Of a stretch of 64,000 nt of DNA, positions 27,313 to 37,800 are shown piece after piece (positions within the stretch are counted from its first letter, which is position 1; each line of letters begins with the position of its first letter). The DNA is taken from NCBI RefSeq assembly GCF_036178145.1, contig NZ_CP108067.1, forward strand, positions 8,013,001-8,077,000. Reading direction: 5' to 3'. The DNA is from Streptomyces sp. NBC_00273 (GTDB lineage: Bacteria; Actinomycetota; Actinomycetes; Streptomycetales; Streptomycetaceae). The notes under the pieces are model-generated. The model saw only the letters and a program-made list of their open reading frames with translations, was not told the DNA's origin and did not search any database. The position numbers and the translations under genes were made by a program.

Positions 27313-28328
27313 GAGTTGCTCAGGGGCAGACCGGGCGGGTTGACCGTCGAGGTCTTGACGGCCTCGTTGGACAGGTTCCAGGCCGCCAGCAGCTTCTCGT
27401 ACTGGCCGTTCTCGATCAGGTGGTTGATGGCAGCCGCCACCGGCTCGGCCAGCCCGCTGTCCTTCTTGGCGGTCGCCGCGATCAGGCCCTGCAAGGACTC
27501 GCCGGCGCCGGAGAAGGCCCCCGCGTTGCGCGTGGGGGCGTTGCTGCTCGCGGTCTGGGTGACGTGGTAGGCGACGGAGGGGTTCGGGGCGAAGTTGACG
27601 TCGATCTTCTTGCCGCCCAGGGCCAGGTAGGTGCTGTTGGTGTCGGGGAAGTACTTGACGGTGAGGTCCTTGCCCTCGGCCTGCAGCTTCTTCTGCCACT
27701 CCAGGAGGATCTTCTCCTGGTTGGTGCCCGAGCCGACGGCGACCGTCCGGCCCGCGAGGTTGCGGTAGTCGCCGTTGAAGTTCCAGGGGCTGTCCTTCAG
27801 CACCTCGAAGGCCAGGTTGTCCTGCCGGTACGAGGCGAACTCGTACTTCTTCTTGCGTTCCTCGGTGACCGTGACGTTGGTGAAGGCCACGTCGACCTTG
27901 CCGCTGTCGATGCCGACGAAGAGGTTCTCCCAGGTGGAATTCTTCACGACCGGCTTGAGCCCGAGGGCGGCGGCCACCAGCCGGCCCAGGTCGGGCTCCG
28001 CCCCAGTGAGCGTCTTCTGGTCGGTGCCGACGTAGGCCAGCGGTGGGAAGCCGGCGGGGAGCGCGCCGACGCCGACGACCAGCTCGCCCCGTTCGCGGAC
28101 GGCCTCGGGCAGCCGCGCGCGCAGCGACTCGACGACGGGTACGGACAGTTCGGTCGGTCGGGCGGCGCCGTTGGACTCCGCGCCGACGGTGACCTGGCCG
28201 GAGGCCGTCGCCGGCGCAGTGGCCTCGGCGTCACCGCACGCGGTGAGTCCGCCGGCGAGGGTCACGGCGGCCGTCGCGGCGCCGAGGCCGCGCAGGAGTC
28301 TGACGCGCAGGGTGGGCTCGTGGTGCAT
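27309..28328 (-). CDS. ABC transporter substrate-binding lipoprotein, polar-amino-acid type
   Basis: 339 aa. A lipoprotein signal with LTAC (near Cys28) is followed by a class 3 periplasmic-binding fold: [63 protein letters not shown] and [18 protein letters not shown]. This matches HisJ/TcyA-like receptors for polar amino acids, cystine or similar small zwitterions. It is encoded after the permease and ATPase. The neighbouring sulfur genes suggest an organosulfur ligand. Confidence 0.88.
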   Translation of the reverse strand: MHHEPTLRVRLLRGLGAATAAVTLAGGLTACGDAEATAPATASGQVTVGAESNGAARPTELSVPVVESLRARLPEAVRERGELVVGVGALPAGFPPLAYVGTDQKTLTGAEPDLGRLVAAALGLKPVVKNSTWENLFVGIDSGKVDVAFTNVTVTEERKKKYEFASYRQDNLAFEVLKDSPWNFNGDYRNLAGRTVAVGSGTNQEKILLEWQKKLQAEGKDLTVKYFPDTNSTYLALGGKKIDVNFAPNPSVAYHVTQTASSNAPTRNAGAFSGAGESLQGLIAATAKKDSGLAEPVAAAINHLIENGQYEKLLAAWNLSNEAVKTSTVNPPGLPLSNS

Positions 28329-28423
28329 GGCGTTCCTTTGTGGGAGTGGGAAGAGCGGAGGAGGCAGGCAGGAGGAAGGGAGGAGGAAGAGGCGGGCGAG
28401 GCGGAGACGGAGCCGGAGCGGGG
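28329..28423 (-). other. Purine/pyrimidine-skewed spacer inside the ABC operon
   Basis: 95 bp between the ATPase stop and the binding-protein start. On the plus strand, 28340-28423 is almost all G and A, so the transcript is a C/U-rich tract. It ends in AAAGGAAC before the ATG. There is no hairpin of note. It may simply keep the region unstructured. Confidence 0.4.
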
Positions 28424-29242
28424 TCACAGGACCTTGCTCAGGAACTCCCGGGTGCGCGGGTGGGCGGGCCGGTCCAGGACCTGCTCGGGCGGACCCTGTT
28501 CGACGACGCGCCCGTCGTGGAGGAAGACCACCTCGTCGGCCACCTCGCGGGCGAAGCCGATCTCGTGCGTGACGATCACCAGCGTGGTGCCCCCGGTGGC
28601 CAGCTCCTTGATCACGGACAGCACCTCGCCCACGAGCTCCGGATCCAGCGCGGACGTGGGCTCGTCGAAGAGGATGACCCCCGGCCGCAGCGCGAGGGCT
28701 CGGGCGATGGCCACCCGCTGTTGCTGCCCGCCGGAGAGCTGGCGCGGGTGGGCGCCGGTCCGGTCCCCGAGCCCGACGCGGTCCAGCAGTTCCCGCGCCA
28801 GGTCCTCGGCCTCCTCGCGGGGGAGCAGCCCGGTGGCGACCGGAGCCGCGGCGACGTTGTCCAGCACGGTGAGGTGCGGGAAGAGGTTGAAGTTCTGGAA
28901 GACGAAGCCGATCCGGCTGCGCTGGGCGAGGATCGCCCGCTCGCTCAGCTCCTTCAGCCGCCCTCCGTGCCGCCGGACGCCGATCGGCTCGCCGTCCACG
29001 CTGACGTACCCGGCCTCGGGCTTCTCCAGGTGGTTGATGACCCGCAGCAGGGTGGACTTCCCCGAGCCGGAGCGCCCCAGGACGACCGTGACCGTGCCCG
29101 GCGGGACCGCCAGGTTCACCCCGGCCAGGACCGGCCGGCCCGCGAACCCCTTGTGCACGTCGTGGACCTCGATCGCGGCGGGCTGCGCGGCGAGAGCATC
29201 GGTCGTGGTCGTGGTCGTAGTCGTGGATGTGTTCGTGGTCAT
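28424..29242 (-). CDS. ABC transporter ATP-binding protein, polar-amino-acid type
   Basis: 272 aa. Walker A is GRSGSGKST, the signature is LSGGQQQR and Walker B is [14 protein letters not shown], with the H-loop in VIVTHEI. It is most like GlnQ/TcyN ATPases. Residues 5-14 are a run of Thr/Ser encoded by a simple ACC/ACG repeat (29204-29242), which is likely polymorphic. The ATG overlaps the permease stop (ATGA). It powers the transporter formed with the genes on each side. Confidence 0.93.
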   Translation of the reverse strand: MTTNTSTTTTTTTTDALAAQPAAIEVHDVHKGFAGRPVLAGVNLAVPPGTVTVVLGRSGSGKSTLLRVINHLEKPEAGYVSVDGEPIGVRRHGGRLKELSERAILAQRSRIGFVFQNFNLFPHLTVLDNVAAAPVATGLLPREEAEDLARELLDRVGLGDRTGAHPRQLSGGQQQRVAIARALALRPGVILFDEPTSALDPELVGEVLSVIKELATGGTTLVIVTHEIGFAREVADEVVFLHDGRVVEQGPPEQVLDRPAHPRTREFLSKVL

Positions 29243-30201
29243 CGAGCGGTCTCCTTCTGGAAGCGGACCCGCAGCTCGCGCACGGCCGCCCGGACCCGCT
29301 GCGCCGGTGTGGGTGGCAGCGTGCGCAGCGCACCGCGCGCGTAGTGCCGCTCGACGTAGAACTGGACGACCGAGATCAGGCTGGTGAGGACCACGTACCA
29401 GGCGGTCGCCACCAGCAACAGCGGCACCACGTCGCCCGAGTAGGTGCCGGCCAGGTTCTGCACCGCGCCGAACAGGTCGAGCAGGGACACGTAGAAGACC
29501 AGCGAGGTGGCCTTGACCAGCCCGATCAGCAGGTTGACGTACGAGGGGACGGTCGCCCGCAGCGCCTGCGGCAGGACGATCCGGGTGAACCGGTAACGCC
29601 CGGGCAGCCCCAGTGCGGCCGCCGCCTCGTGCTGGCCCTGGTCGACGGAGAGCAGGCCCGCCCGTACCACCTCGGCCGCGTACGCGGCTTCGGCCAGGCT
29701 CAGGCCCACGACCGCGATGACCATGTCGGGGGCCGGCCGGGACTCGTCGAAGGTGAGGAAGGCCGGCCCGAACGGCACCCCGATGCTCAGGGTGGGGTAG
29801 AGCGCCCCGAGGTTGTAGAGGAAGAGCAGGACGACGATCAGCGGCACGGAACGCAGCAACCAGACGTACGTCCAGCTCACCGACCGCAGCACCGGGTTGG
29901 CGGAGAGCCTGGCGAGGGCGAGCAGAACACCGCCGGCCAGGCCCAGCACCGCGCTGTACGCGGCCACCTGGAGGGTGATGAGCAGCCCCTCGAGGATGAC
30001 GGGCCGCAGGAACCAGTAGGCGAAGCGGTCCCATTGGTAGAAGGGGTTGGTGAGCAGCCCGTGCACGGCCTGGGAGGCGAGCACCAGCACGACGCCGGTC
30101 GCGAGCCACCGCCCGGGCCGGCGGAGCGGGCGGACCCGCTCGGCCGGCGCGGGCCGGCCGGAAGGGCCGGTGGGCGCGGCGAGGACAAGGGATTCGGTCA
30201 C
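29239..30201 (-). CDS. ABC transporter permease, polar-amino-acid type
   Basis: 320 aa from a GTG with GGAG 5 nt upstream (an ATG at 30252 has no site). About five to six transmembrane helices are present, and the ABC-permease EAA-type loop is [23 protein letters not shown]. It belongs to the HisM/GlnP family. The next two genes encode the ATPase and the receptor. The promoter at 30293-30322 appears to start this operon. Confidence 0.88.
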   Translation of the reverse strand: MTESLVLAAPTGPSGRPAPAERVRPLRRPGRWLATGVVLVLASQAVHGLLTNPFYQWDRFAYWFLRPVILEGLLITLQVAAYSAVLGLAGGVLLALARLSANPVLRSVSWTYVWLLRSVPLIVVLLFLYNLGALYPTLSIGVPFGPAFLTFDESRPAPDMVIAVVGLSLAEAAYAAEVVRAGLLSVDQGQHEAAAALGLPGRYRFTRIVLPQALRATVPSYVNLLIGLVKATSLVFYVSLLDLFGAVQNLAGTYSGDVVPLLLVATAWYVVLTSLISVVQFYVERHYARGALRTLPPTPAQRVRAAVRELRVRFQKETAR

Positions 30202-30292
30202 GGACACTCCAGCAGCTTCGCCACATCGAAGAATCGAAAAAGCAGCCGTCATGCCGGAAAGAAGAGGCCGCTGATGTCGTTATCTGCGGCGT

Positions 30293-30322
30293 AAGCTAGG
30301 CAGCCCGGAGAAGGGCTGTCAA
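30293..30322 (-). promoter_or_regulatory. Sigma-70-type promoter of the second ABC operon
   Basis: On the minus strand TTGACA (30322-30317) and TAGCTT (30298-30293) are separated by 18 bp. Transcription would start near 30286, about 85 nt before the permease start. A 10-bp perfect palindrome, TATCCGGATA (30336-30345), lies just upstream and may bind a regulator. Confidence 0.65.
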
Positions 30323-30426
30323 CGTTCCTGATCGGTATCCGGATAAGCGTGCGGCAATTTAATCGGCCGTACATGAAACGCCTTCCGGCGAAATGATTCG
30401 GGGCGTGCGGGGCGTGCGGGGGTGCC

Positions 30427-31536
30427 TCACAGCCACGGGATCTGCTCCGCGGCGTACCGGTAGGCGCGGAAGACCGAGTTCTGGGCGCCGGCCGAGGACT
30501 CCAGGCCCACGCCCTCCCCGAAGGACCGGAACTGCGGGATCACGAACTCCCACACGACCTCCCCGCCGGGGGTCACCTCGAAGAGCCGTCCGAAGGAGCC
30601 TTCCGCGATGAAGGTGTTGCCGTTCGGCAGACGCTGGGCGCTGGACATGTACGGGCTGAAGAAGTTCTGCGGCGGGTTGTCCTCGTACGCCCACACCTCC
30701 TCGCCGGTGGTCGGGTCGAGCTCCAGCACCCGCGAGTACGGCACCGAAGTGGCGTCGCGGTAGGTGCCGTTGTCGAAGACCAGGAGGGTGCCGCCGGGCA
30801 GTTCGTGCGGATGGTGCTGCTGGGCCAGCACGTCCGGGCCGATGCGCCAGCGCACGGACCCGTCGGCTCGGTCCACCGACACGGTGGTGGACGCGCTGCG
30901 GAAGCCCACCACGATCGAGCCGTCCGCGCTCTCGTTGACGGTGTTGGCCATCGGCCAGTGGTTGCGGGCGAAGTGCGGGTTCAACGGCACCTCCTGCGGG
31001 TCCAGGTGCTCGATGGCGGCCCAGCGCCACACGATCTCCCCGTCCCAGGTCAGCTCGTACACCACGTCTGCGTAGATCACCCCGCCGGGCGCCTCGGATC
31101 CGGGAACGCCGCCCCGGATCCGAGCCGCGTCGGCCGGGTCCAGCGGCTCGACGGCCCCGATGATCAGGTTGCCGTTGCGCAGGAGCGAGGCGTCGTGGTG
31201 GTGGAAGGGGTGCCGCACTTCACGGATCACCGTCGAGTCGGGGGCCAGCTCCTGGAAGATGCCGCCGTGGTAGACGTCCCAGATGGGGAAGAGGGTCGGG
31301 CCGCTCGTGTCCTTGGCCGCGTAGAAGAGGTTCCCGTTAGGCAGGATCTGCGCCTGACGGCCGGGCGGGTGCGGGGAGTGCCAGGTGTGGACCGGCCGGC
31401 CCTCGATGTCGACGAGGTGGATCTCGCCGGCGCTGGTGATCGGGGCGTAGAGGGTGAGGCCGCCGTAGCTGCGCTCGGGGTCGTGGGCGATCAGGCCGAC
31501 GCCGCGGCGGCGCAGGGTGTTCTGGTCGACGGTCAT
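30427..31536 (-). CDS. Arylsulfotransferase (ASST)-family protein
   Basis: 369 aa. The propeller repeats and His-rich loops HHHDASLLRNGNL and HHPHELPGGTLLVFDNGTY fit the ASST family, which transfers sulfate between phenols via a sulfo-histidine. There is no signal peptide, so it would be cytoplasmic, unlike the periplasmic E. coli enzyme. GGGAGA precedes the ATG. It lies 53 nt after the SsuA-like binding protein gene on the same strand. Release or transfer of sulfate from aryl sulfate esters is inferred from family and context. Confidence 0.8.
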   Translation of the reverse strand: MTVDQNTLRRRGVGLIAHDPERSYGGLTLYAPITSAGEIHLVDIEGRPVHTWHSPHPPGRQAQILPNGNLFYAAKDTSGPTLFPIWDVYHGGIFQELAPDSTVIREVRHPFHHHDASLLRNGNLIIGAVEPLDPADAARIRGGVPGSEAPGGVIYADVVYELTWDGEIVWRWAAIEHLDPQEVPLNPHFARNHWPMANTVNESADGSIVVGFRSASTTVSVDRADGSVRWRIGPDVLAQQHHPHELPGGTLLVFDNGTYRDATSVPYSRVLELDPTTGEEVWAYEDNPPQNFFSPYMSSAQRLPNGNTFIAEGSFGRLFEVTPGGEVVWEFVIPQFRSFGEGVGLESSAGAQNSVFRAYRYAAEQIPWL

Positions 31537-31589
31537 GGGGTCTCTCCCGGGTACGTGTGCGCTTGCGTGCGCGTGTGCGGGTGGGTGGT

Positions 31590-32588
31590 TCAGCGGACGG
31601 TGACGGCGGTCGGGTCGACGGCCGTCAGGGGGCCGGTGTTCAGGTATGCCAGCAGTGCGGCGCGGTCGGCGGCGCCGGGCAGGTTCTGGGCGGCCTTGGC
31701 CCAGGCGGCCTCCTCCTCCAGTTGCGCCAGTAGCTCGGGGGAGAGGGTGGCGCCGTACGTGTAGCGCGGCTGGAACGTGTTGACGTAGGCGGCCTGGAGG
31801 ACGCCCTTGGACTGGGCGAGCACGGCCTTGCGCGCACCCGCCGGGTCGGCGCCGAGCTCCCGCTGGGCGCGCAGCAGCGTGCGCAGGACCGCGGTGGTGC
31901 TCTCCTCGCTCGCGGAGGGCCCGGCGACGAGGAGGGTCCTGGCCGTGTACCCGGTGAAGGGGAGTTCGGCGTAGGAGCCGCCCAGGGCGGTGCGCGCGGC
32001 GTCGTAGAAGCTGGGGAAGGTGACGCCGGCGTCGATGTCGCCGCGGGCCAGGGCCGAAGTGACCTGGTTCGGGGCGAGGTTGACCACGGTGACGTCCGCC
32101 GCGGTCAGTTGCGCCGAGGCGAGCATCCGCGACAGCGCGTACTCGACGTTCGTGCCCTGGGGGACCCCGACCTTGCGGCCCTTCAGCGCGGCGAAGGCGG
32201 TGATCTGCCGGTCGGTCCGGGTGAGCAGGCGCCAGTCGGAGAACCGGGACAGGTCGGCGACGACCCGCAGCTCCCGCCCGCCCAGCGCGGCCGTCACGGC
32301 GGGCAGATCGCCGACGACGCCGAGCTGGGCCTGGCCGCCGAGCACGGCGTTCAGTGCGTCCCGGCCGGTGGGCTGGGTGGTGACGGTGGCCTCGATGCCC
32401 TCGGCCGACCAGAGGTCGCCCTCTTCGGCCACGTGGACGGGGGCGCCGCCGAGGTGGTCGCTCGCGGCGACGGTGACGGCCGGCCGGTCGCCGTCCGCCG
32501 GGTCCGACGGGGAACCGGCGCAGGCCGTGGCGAACGGGGAGAGCAGGGCGGCCAGCAGTGCGGCGGCCACCGCACGGGGTCTGAGCAT
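31590..32588 (-). CDS. ABC transporter substrate-binding lipoprotein, sulfonate/nitrate/taurine type
   Basis: 332 aa. A lipoprotein signal with ATAC is followed by an SsuA/NrtA/TauA-like fold: AEEGDLWSAEGIEATVTTQPTGRDALNAVLGGQAQLGVVGDLPAV and LKGRKVGVPQGTNVEYALSRML. It should capture an aliphatic sulfonate, sulfate ester or similar anion and deliver it to the permease encoded two genes upstream. GGAAGGA precedes the ATG. A 32-bp gap separates it from the ATPase gene. Confidence 0.88.
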   Translation of the reverse strand: MLRPRAVAAALLAALLSPFATACAGSPSDPADGDRPAVTVAASDHLGGAPVHVAEEGDLWSAEGIEATVTTQPTGRDALNAVLGGQAQLGVVGDLPAVTAALGGRELRVVADLSRFSDWRLLTRTDRQITAFAALKGRKVGVPQGTNVEYALSRMLASAQLTAADVTVVNLAPNQVTSALARGDIDAGVTFPSFYDAARTALGGSYAELPFTGYTARTLLVAGPSASEESTTAVLRTLLRAQRELGADPAGARKAVLAQSKGVLQAAYVNTFQPRYTYGATLSPELLAQLEEEAAWAKAAQNLPGAADRAALLAYLNTGPLTAVDPTAVTVR

Positions 32589-32620
32589 GGTGAGCGGTCC
32601 TTCCGGGGACGTGAACGGGA

Positions 32621-33340
32621 TCATTCGGAGCCGAGGTGGCGGGCGATGAGGGAGCGCAGGTCGGGATCGGGCGGCCCCGCCGGCACGGCGTGGTCGGCGA
32701 GCACCCGCCCGGGACTCCCACCGAGGACGATCACGCGCCCGGCGAGCGCCAGCGCCTCGTCGATGTCGTGCGTGACGAACAGGACGGTGGTGCCGCGGCG
32801 TTGCCACAGCTCCCGCAGCAGGGTCTGCATCCGGGTCCGGGTCAGCGCGTCCAGCGCTCCGAACGGCTCGTCCATCAACAGCACTTCGGGTTCGGCGGCC
32901 AGCGCGCGGGCCAGCGCCACCCGTTGCTGCATCCCGCCCGACAGCTGGGCCGGGTACTTCTGCGCGCCGTCCGCGAGCCCCACCTCGGCCAGCGCCGCCA
33001 GCGCGCGCCGGCGGCGCTCCGCGCGGGGCAGCCCGAGGCGCCCCAGGGCGAACTCGACGTTGCCGCGTGCCGTGCGCCACGGGAACAGCGCGTAGTGCTG
33101 GAACACCACGCCCCGTTCCGGGCCGGGCCCGCGCACCGGCTCCGCGCCCGCGGTGACCTGCCCGGAGGTCGGCCGTACGAAGCCGGCCACCGTGTTGAGG
33201 ACCGTGGACTTGCCGCAGCCGCTGGGCCCGAGCAGCGCCGTGAACGAGCCCGCCGCGAACTCCAGGTCGGTGTGCTCCAGCACCGGCGCGCCGGCCCCGT
33301 ATCCCGCCGAGAGCCCCTCCAGCCGTACCGCGAGGCTCAT
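32621..33340 (-). CDS. ABC transporter ATP-binding protein, SsuB/TauB/NrtD type
   Basis: 239 aa. Walker A is GPSGCGKST, the Q-loop is [12 protein letters not shown], the signature is LSGGMQQRV and Walker B is [17 protein letters not shown]. This is the sulfonate/nitrate/taurine ATPase pattern. Its ATG overlaps the permease stop (ATGA), so the two are translationally coupled. It energises uptake with the upstream permease and the downstream receptor. Confidence 0.94.
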   Translation of the reverse strand: MSLAVRLEGLSAGYGAGAPVLEHTDLEFAAGSFTALLGPSGCGKSTVLNTVAGFVRPTSGQVTAGAEPVRGPGPERGVVFQHYALFPWRTARGNVEFALGRLGLPRAERRRRALAALAEVGLADGAQKYPAQLSGGMQQRVALARALAAEPEVLLMDEPFGALDALTRTRMQTLLRELWQRRGTTVLFVTHDIDEALALAGRVIVLGGSPGRVLADHAVPAGPPDPDLRSLIARHLGSE

Positions 33341-34116
33341 GACGCGCTCCAGTGCACGAACCGGCGGCCCACGGAGGCCAGTACGAGGTCGACGGCCACT
33401 CCGAGCAGCCCGAGCACGAGCAGCCCCGCGAACATCCGGTCCACCCGCAGGAACTGGCCGTCCACCTGGAGCCGGTACGCCAGCCCGCTGTCCGCGCCGC
33501 CCAGTTCGGCCGCCACCAGCGCGAGCAGGGCCACCGAGGCCCCGTAGCGCAACGCCGCGAGCAGGGCGGGAGCGGCGGCCGGCAGCAGCACCTCGGTGAA
33601 CCGCCGGTGCAGCGGGGCGCCCAGCGACCGGGCCGCCCGCAGATGGGAGACCGGTACCCGGGACACCCCGTCGTGGACGTACAGCCAGACGGCGAGCAGG
33701 ACGGCGTACGCGATGAGCAGGCGCTTGGCGCTCTCTCCGATGCCGAACCAGGCGGTCGCGAGCGGGACCAGCGCGATGGCCGGGATCGGCCGCAGGAAGG
33801 AGATCACCGGGGTGACGGCGGCGGAGACCTTCGGCAGGTAGCCGGTGGTGAAGCCGAGCGCGCTGCCGACGACGGAGCCCAGGGCGAAGCCCTGTCCGGC
33901 CCGGGCCAGACTGGCGCCGAGGTCGGCGGCCAGGGTGCCGTTGCGGGCGCTGTCCGCCAGGGCGGCCGCGGTCGCGCCGGGCGTGGGCAGCAGCCCCGGG
34001 GCGACCCCGCCGGAGCGGGCGAGGAGGTACCACAGGGCGAGTACGACGCCGGCCGCGCCCAGGGCCGGGCCGAGCCCGGCGAGGCCCCGGCCGGGGGGTG
34101 AGGGGGTGGCGTGCAC
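33337..34116 (-). CDS. ABC transporter permease, SsuC/TauC type
   Basis: 259 aa with about six transmembrane helices. The cytoplasmic EAA loop is [35 protein letters not shown]. It belongs to the BPD_transp_1 permeases of the sulfonate/nitrate group, with [29 protein letters not shown] as a clear family stretch. The GTG is preceded by AGGAG. It is the first gene of the minus-strand transporter operon and diverges from the XRE-cupin regulator. Confidence 0.92.
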   Translation of the reverse strand: MHATPSPPGRGLAGLGPALGAAGVVLALWYLLARSGGVAPGLLPTPGATAAALADSARNGTLAADLGASLARAGQGFALGSVVGSALGFTTGYLPKVSAAVTPVISFLRPIPAIALVPLATAWFGIGESAKRLLIAYAVLLAVWLYVHDGVSRVPVSHLRAARSLGAPLHRRFTEVLLPAAAPALLAALRYGASVALLALVAAELGGADSGLAYRLQVDGQFLRVDRMFAGLLVLGLLGVAVDLVLASVGRRFVHWSAS

Positions 34117-34187
34117 GGGGCGGCTCCTCGTTCGTTGCGACGCGTTCGTTCCGGCGCGTCCGTGGCGACGTTCGTTCGAACGTGTTG

Positions 34188-34218
34188 ATAAGTGAGGTCA
34201 ATAATTGACCACGCTTAT
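34188..34218. promoter_or_regulatory. 31-bp palindromic operator between transporter and XRE-cupin regulator
   Basis: ATAAG (34188-34192) mirrors CTTAT (34214-34218), and GGTCAAT (34196-34202) mirrors ATTGACC (34204-34210), all centred on base 34203; 13 of 15 pairs match. It lies in the divergent gap and overlaps likely promoter elements. It is the obvious binding site for the XRE-cupin protein encoded next to it. A second palindrome, CGTTCGAACG, lies about 15 bp away. Confidence 0.75.
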
Positions 34219-34294
34219 GACGGGAGTGTTGCGGCCGTGCGAAACCTCCCGCGGCCCTCCGGCGCGCCAGATCCAATGAGGTACGTTCACCTGC

Positions 34295-34864
34295 GTGTCT
34301 CGCCCAGAACCCACGCCCGAAGCGATCGAGGTCGGACGGGTGATCCGCGGCTGCCGCAAGCAGCGCGGCGTCTCCATGGCCGTACTCGCCACCCGCTCAG
34401 GCCTCTCCCAGCCCTTCCTCAGCCAGCTGGAACGCGGACTCGCCACGCCCAGCCTCAGCTCGATCTACCGGATCGCCGAGGCCCTGGACGTCACCCCGGG
34501 CACCTTTCTGCGGCCGCCCGCCCGGCCCGGCGCCGTCAGTCACGAGAGCGACCCCCAGGTGATCCGCGTGAGCGAGGCCGCCGGACAGATCGCCCAGGTC
34601 CTCATCCCCGGCGGGCGCAGCACCCTCATGGAGGCCTACGAGCACCACTTCGAGCCCGGCCGGGGCGAGCGCGGCTGGTTCGAGCACCCGGGCGAGGACT
34701 TCCTCTACGTCCTGGAGGGCGAGATCGTCCTCGAAGTCGAGGGCGAGGACCCGTTGACCCTGCGCGCGGGCCAGAGCGCCCACCACCGGGGCGAAGTCCC
34801 GCACCGCTGCCGCCTGTCGGGCCCGGCCGCGGCACGCACCCTGCTCGTCATCGCGAACGCCTGA
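34295..34864 (+). CDS. XRE-family regulator with C-terminal cupin domain
   Basis: 189 aa. An N-terminal helix-turn-helix ([51 protein letters not shown]) is followed by a cupin-2 domain ([44 protein letters not shown]). This PuuR/sulfur-utilisation-type architecture senses a small ligand in the cupin barrel. It is divergent from the sulfonate-type transporter operon and is probably its repressor or activator. The GTG has no close Shine-Dalgarno sequence. Its 3' end overlaps the convergent STAND gene by 17 nt. Confidence 0.88.
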   Translation: MSRPEPTPEAIEVGRVIRGCRKQRGVSMAVLATRSGLSQPFLSQLERGLATPSLSSIYRIAEALDVTPGTFLRPPARPGAVSHESDPQVIRVSEAAGQIAQVLIPGGRSTLMEAYEHHFEPGRGERGWFEHPGEDFLYVLEGEIVLEVEGEDPLTLRAGQSAHHRGEVPHRCRLSGPAAARTLLVIANA

Positions 34865-37800
34865 GCCCGAGGGCCGGACCCCCGTCCCGCCCCGCGGGCC
34901 CAGACGTCCGCAGCCTGTCGACCGCCGCCAGCCGCGCCCCGACGTCCAGGTCCCACAGCCGCACGGTGCCGTCCGTACTGCTGCTGGCCACCGTCCGTCC
35001 GTCGGGAGCGAACACGACGCCCCACACCGCGTTCGCGTGGCCGGACAGCGCGGCCACCGTCCGGCGCCCGGCCACGTCCCACAACCGCACCGTGCGGTCG
35101 TTGCCGCTGCTCGCGAGCGTGCGGCCGTCGGGGGAGAAGGCGAGCCCCCGCGCTGAGCCGGTGTGCCCGGCCAGTTCGGCCTCGAAGCGGTGGCGCCGCG
35201 CGTCCCACAGCCGTACGGTCCCGTCGTTGCCGCTGCTCGCCAGCGTCCGCCCGTCCGGGCTGAAGGCCACTCCGCGCACCGCGCCCCGGTGGCCGGTGAG
35301 GACGCTGAGCGGGCGGCGCTCCGCCACGTCCCACAGACGGACCGCCAGATCGTCCCCGGCGCTCGCCAGGGTGCGCCCGTCGGGGCTGAACGCCACGTCG
35401 TTGGCGAAGTCCGTATGACCGGTGAGGACGGCGAGCGGGCGGCGCCCCGCCACGTCCCACAGCCGAACGGTGCCGTCGGAACAGGCCGAGGCCAGGGTCC
35501 GCCCGTCCGGGGAGAAGGCCACCGCGAACACGGTCCCGCCCCCGCCGTCGAGCACGGCGGACCGGCCGCGGGCCGCGGTGTCCCAGAGCCGGATCGTGCC
35601 GTCGGAGCCGGCCGAGGCCAGGGTCCGCCCGTCGGGAGCGAAGGCCACCGAGAACACCGTCTCGCCGTGCCCCGCGAACGTGGCCAGGACCCGGCGCCCC
35701 GCGACGTCCCACAGCCGCACCGCGTGATCGGCCTCCGCGGTGGCCAGCCGCTTCCCGTCCGGGCTGTACGCCGCGTGCCAGATCTCCGTGAACGGCCGCG
35801 AGGTCAACACCGCGCCCCGCAGGTCCCACAGCACCACCGACTGGTCGAACCCGGCGGTGGCCAGCACCGCACCGGCCCGGTCCACGGCCACCCCGAGGAC
35901 GTAGTCGGTGTGGCCCGCGAGCGTGGCCGTGGCCCGGCCCCCGGCCACGTCCCACAGCCGGGTCGTACCGTCGCCGCCCGCGCTGACGACCGTCGTCCCG
36001 TCCGGGGTGTAGGCGACACCGTTGACGTCGTCGCTGTGCCCGGTCAGCGTGGCGGTCGTCCGGCGCCCGGCCACGTCCCACAGCCGTACCGTGCGGTCGA
36101 CTCCGCCCGTCGCGACCGTACGGCCGTCCGGAGCGAAGGCCACGCCCAGCACCTCGTCGGTGTGCCCGGTGAGGACGGCCTGCGGACCCGGCTCCACCGG
36201 ATCCCACAGCCGTACGGTCCGGTCGACGCCGGCCGACACCAGCGTCCGGCCGTCGGCGGCGTACGCCAGGGCGTTCACCCGCCCCGTGTGGCCGGTGAGG
36301 GACGCGAGGGCGTGGTGCTCCCCGGCTGCGTCCCACAGCCCGATCGTCCCGTCGGCCCCGGCGACGGCCAGGCTCCGCCCGTCCGGCGCGAAGGCAACGG
36401 CCCGGGCGCCCGTCGTACTCGCCGGGAGCGGCGCCCCCGCGCCGCGGCCCGCCGTGTCCCAGAGCCGCGCAGGCCCGTCCGTCGACGTCGCCGCGAGCAT
36501 CGAGCCGTCGGGGCTGAAGGCCACCGCGCGCACCCGCCCGGGCAGGGTGAAGGTCGCGATCGTCCGGCGGTCGGCCACCCGCCGCAGCATCACCCTCCCG
36601 TCGGAACCGGCCGTCGCCAGCATGCCGTTGCCCGGTCCGAAGGCCACCGCGTTGACCGGCCCGCCGTGCCCGCCCAAGCGTGCGGTGAACGGCTGGGACT
36701 GGGTGCTCAGCAGCGCCCCGCGGGCCTCGCTCGTCGCCGAGGTCCGGTACGCCCGAGCGGCGAGCAGCATCGAGGCCTCGGGCCGGCCCGCGGCCAGCGC
36801 CGCGGACTGCAGGGCGAGCGCCCGCGAACGGGCGACGCGCTCCTGGCCGAGCGCGCCCGCGCGCTGCTGGTACGCGAGTCCGCCCGCGCCCACGGCGAGG
36901 ACCAGCAGGACCACGAGCGTGGCCAGCGTCCACTGCCGCAGCCGCACCTGCCGTCCGGCCTGCTGCTCACGGCCGTCCTGCGCGTCCTGGCTCGCCCGCA
37001 GGAAGGCGGCCTCCAGCGGGCCGAGCCGGCTCCTGCCGTCGTGCTCGTCGGCCCAGGCCCGGGCGCTCTCCAAGCGGGTCCCGCGGTGCAGCGCCGACGG
37101 ATCGCGGCCCTCGCGCTCCCATTCGGCGGCGGCGTGGGCCAGTTGCTGGTGGACCAGGAGCCCGGCCCGGTCGGCGCGGATCCAGCCGCGCAGCCGCGGC
37201 CAGGCGTGCAGCAGGGCCTCGTGGGTGATCTCGACGGTGTCGCGGTCCATGGTGATCAGGCGGGCCCGGACGAAGGCGTCGAGCGCGGCCGAGGCCGGGC
37301 CCGCCTCGGCCAGCTGTTCCATCAGGGCGGTCCGGCTCATCCGGCGTCGCGTGGCACCCGTACCGTCGGCGACGTGCACCAGCCGCACCAGGACCCGGCG
37401 GAGCGTGTTCTGCTCGGCCGGGTACAGGCGGGTGAACACCTCCTCGGCGGTGCGGGCGATCGCCCCCTGGATACCGCCGGTGCGCTCGTACCCGTCGACG
37501 GTCAAGGTGGCGCCCTCGCGCTGGCGCCAGGTGGCCAGCAGGGCGTGCGAGACCAGGGGGAGCACCCCGGAGGGGGTCCGGTCGGGCTGGTCGTCGCGCA
37601 GTCCGGCATCGCGCATCAGCAGCGGGAACAGACCCGGTTCGAGGACGAGGCCGGCGAGGTCCGCCGGGCGGGTGATCGATTCCCGCAGCTCCGCCAGGGA
37701 CATCGGGGGCAGGACGAACAGCCCCCGGGTGAAGACCGGGGCCAGCTCCGGCAGGTCCAGGCAGTTCCCGGAGAAGTCGGCCCGTACGCCGAGCACCACG

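Noticed and set aside
30324..30380. Second copy of the 34188-34218 palindrome upstream of the other ABC operon
   Set aside because: The shared ATAAG and CAAT-like pieces are not arranged as an inverted repeat here. Only the 10-bp TATCCGGATA is symmetrical.
34900..36690. Possible CRISPR or other array because of regular repeats
   Set aside because: Unit length is about 125 bp and the repeats are coding WD40 units without unique spacers.
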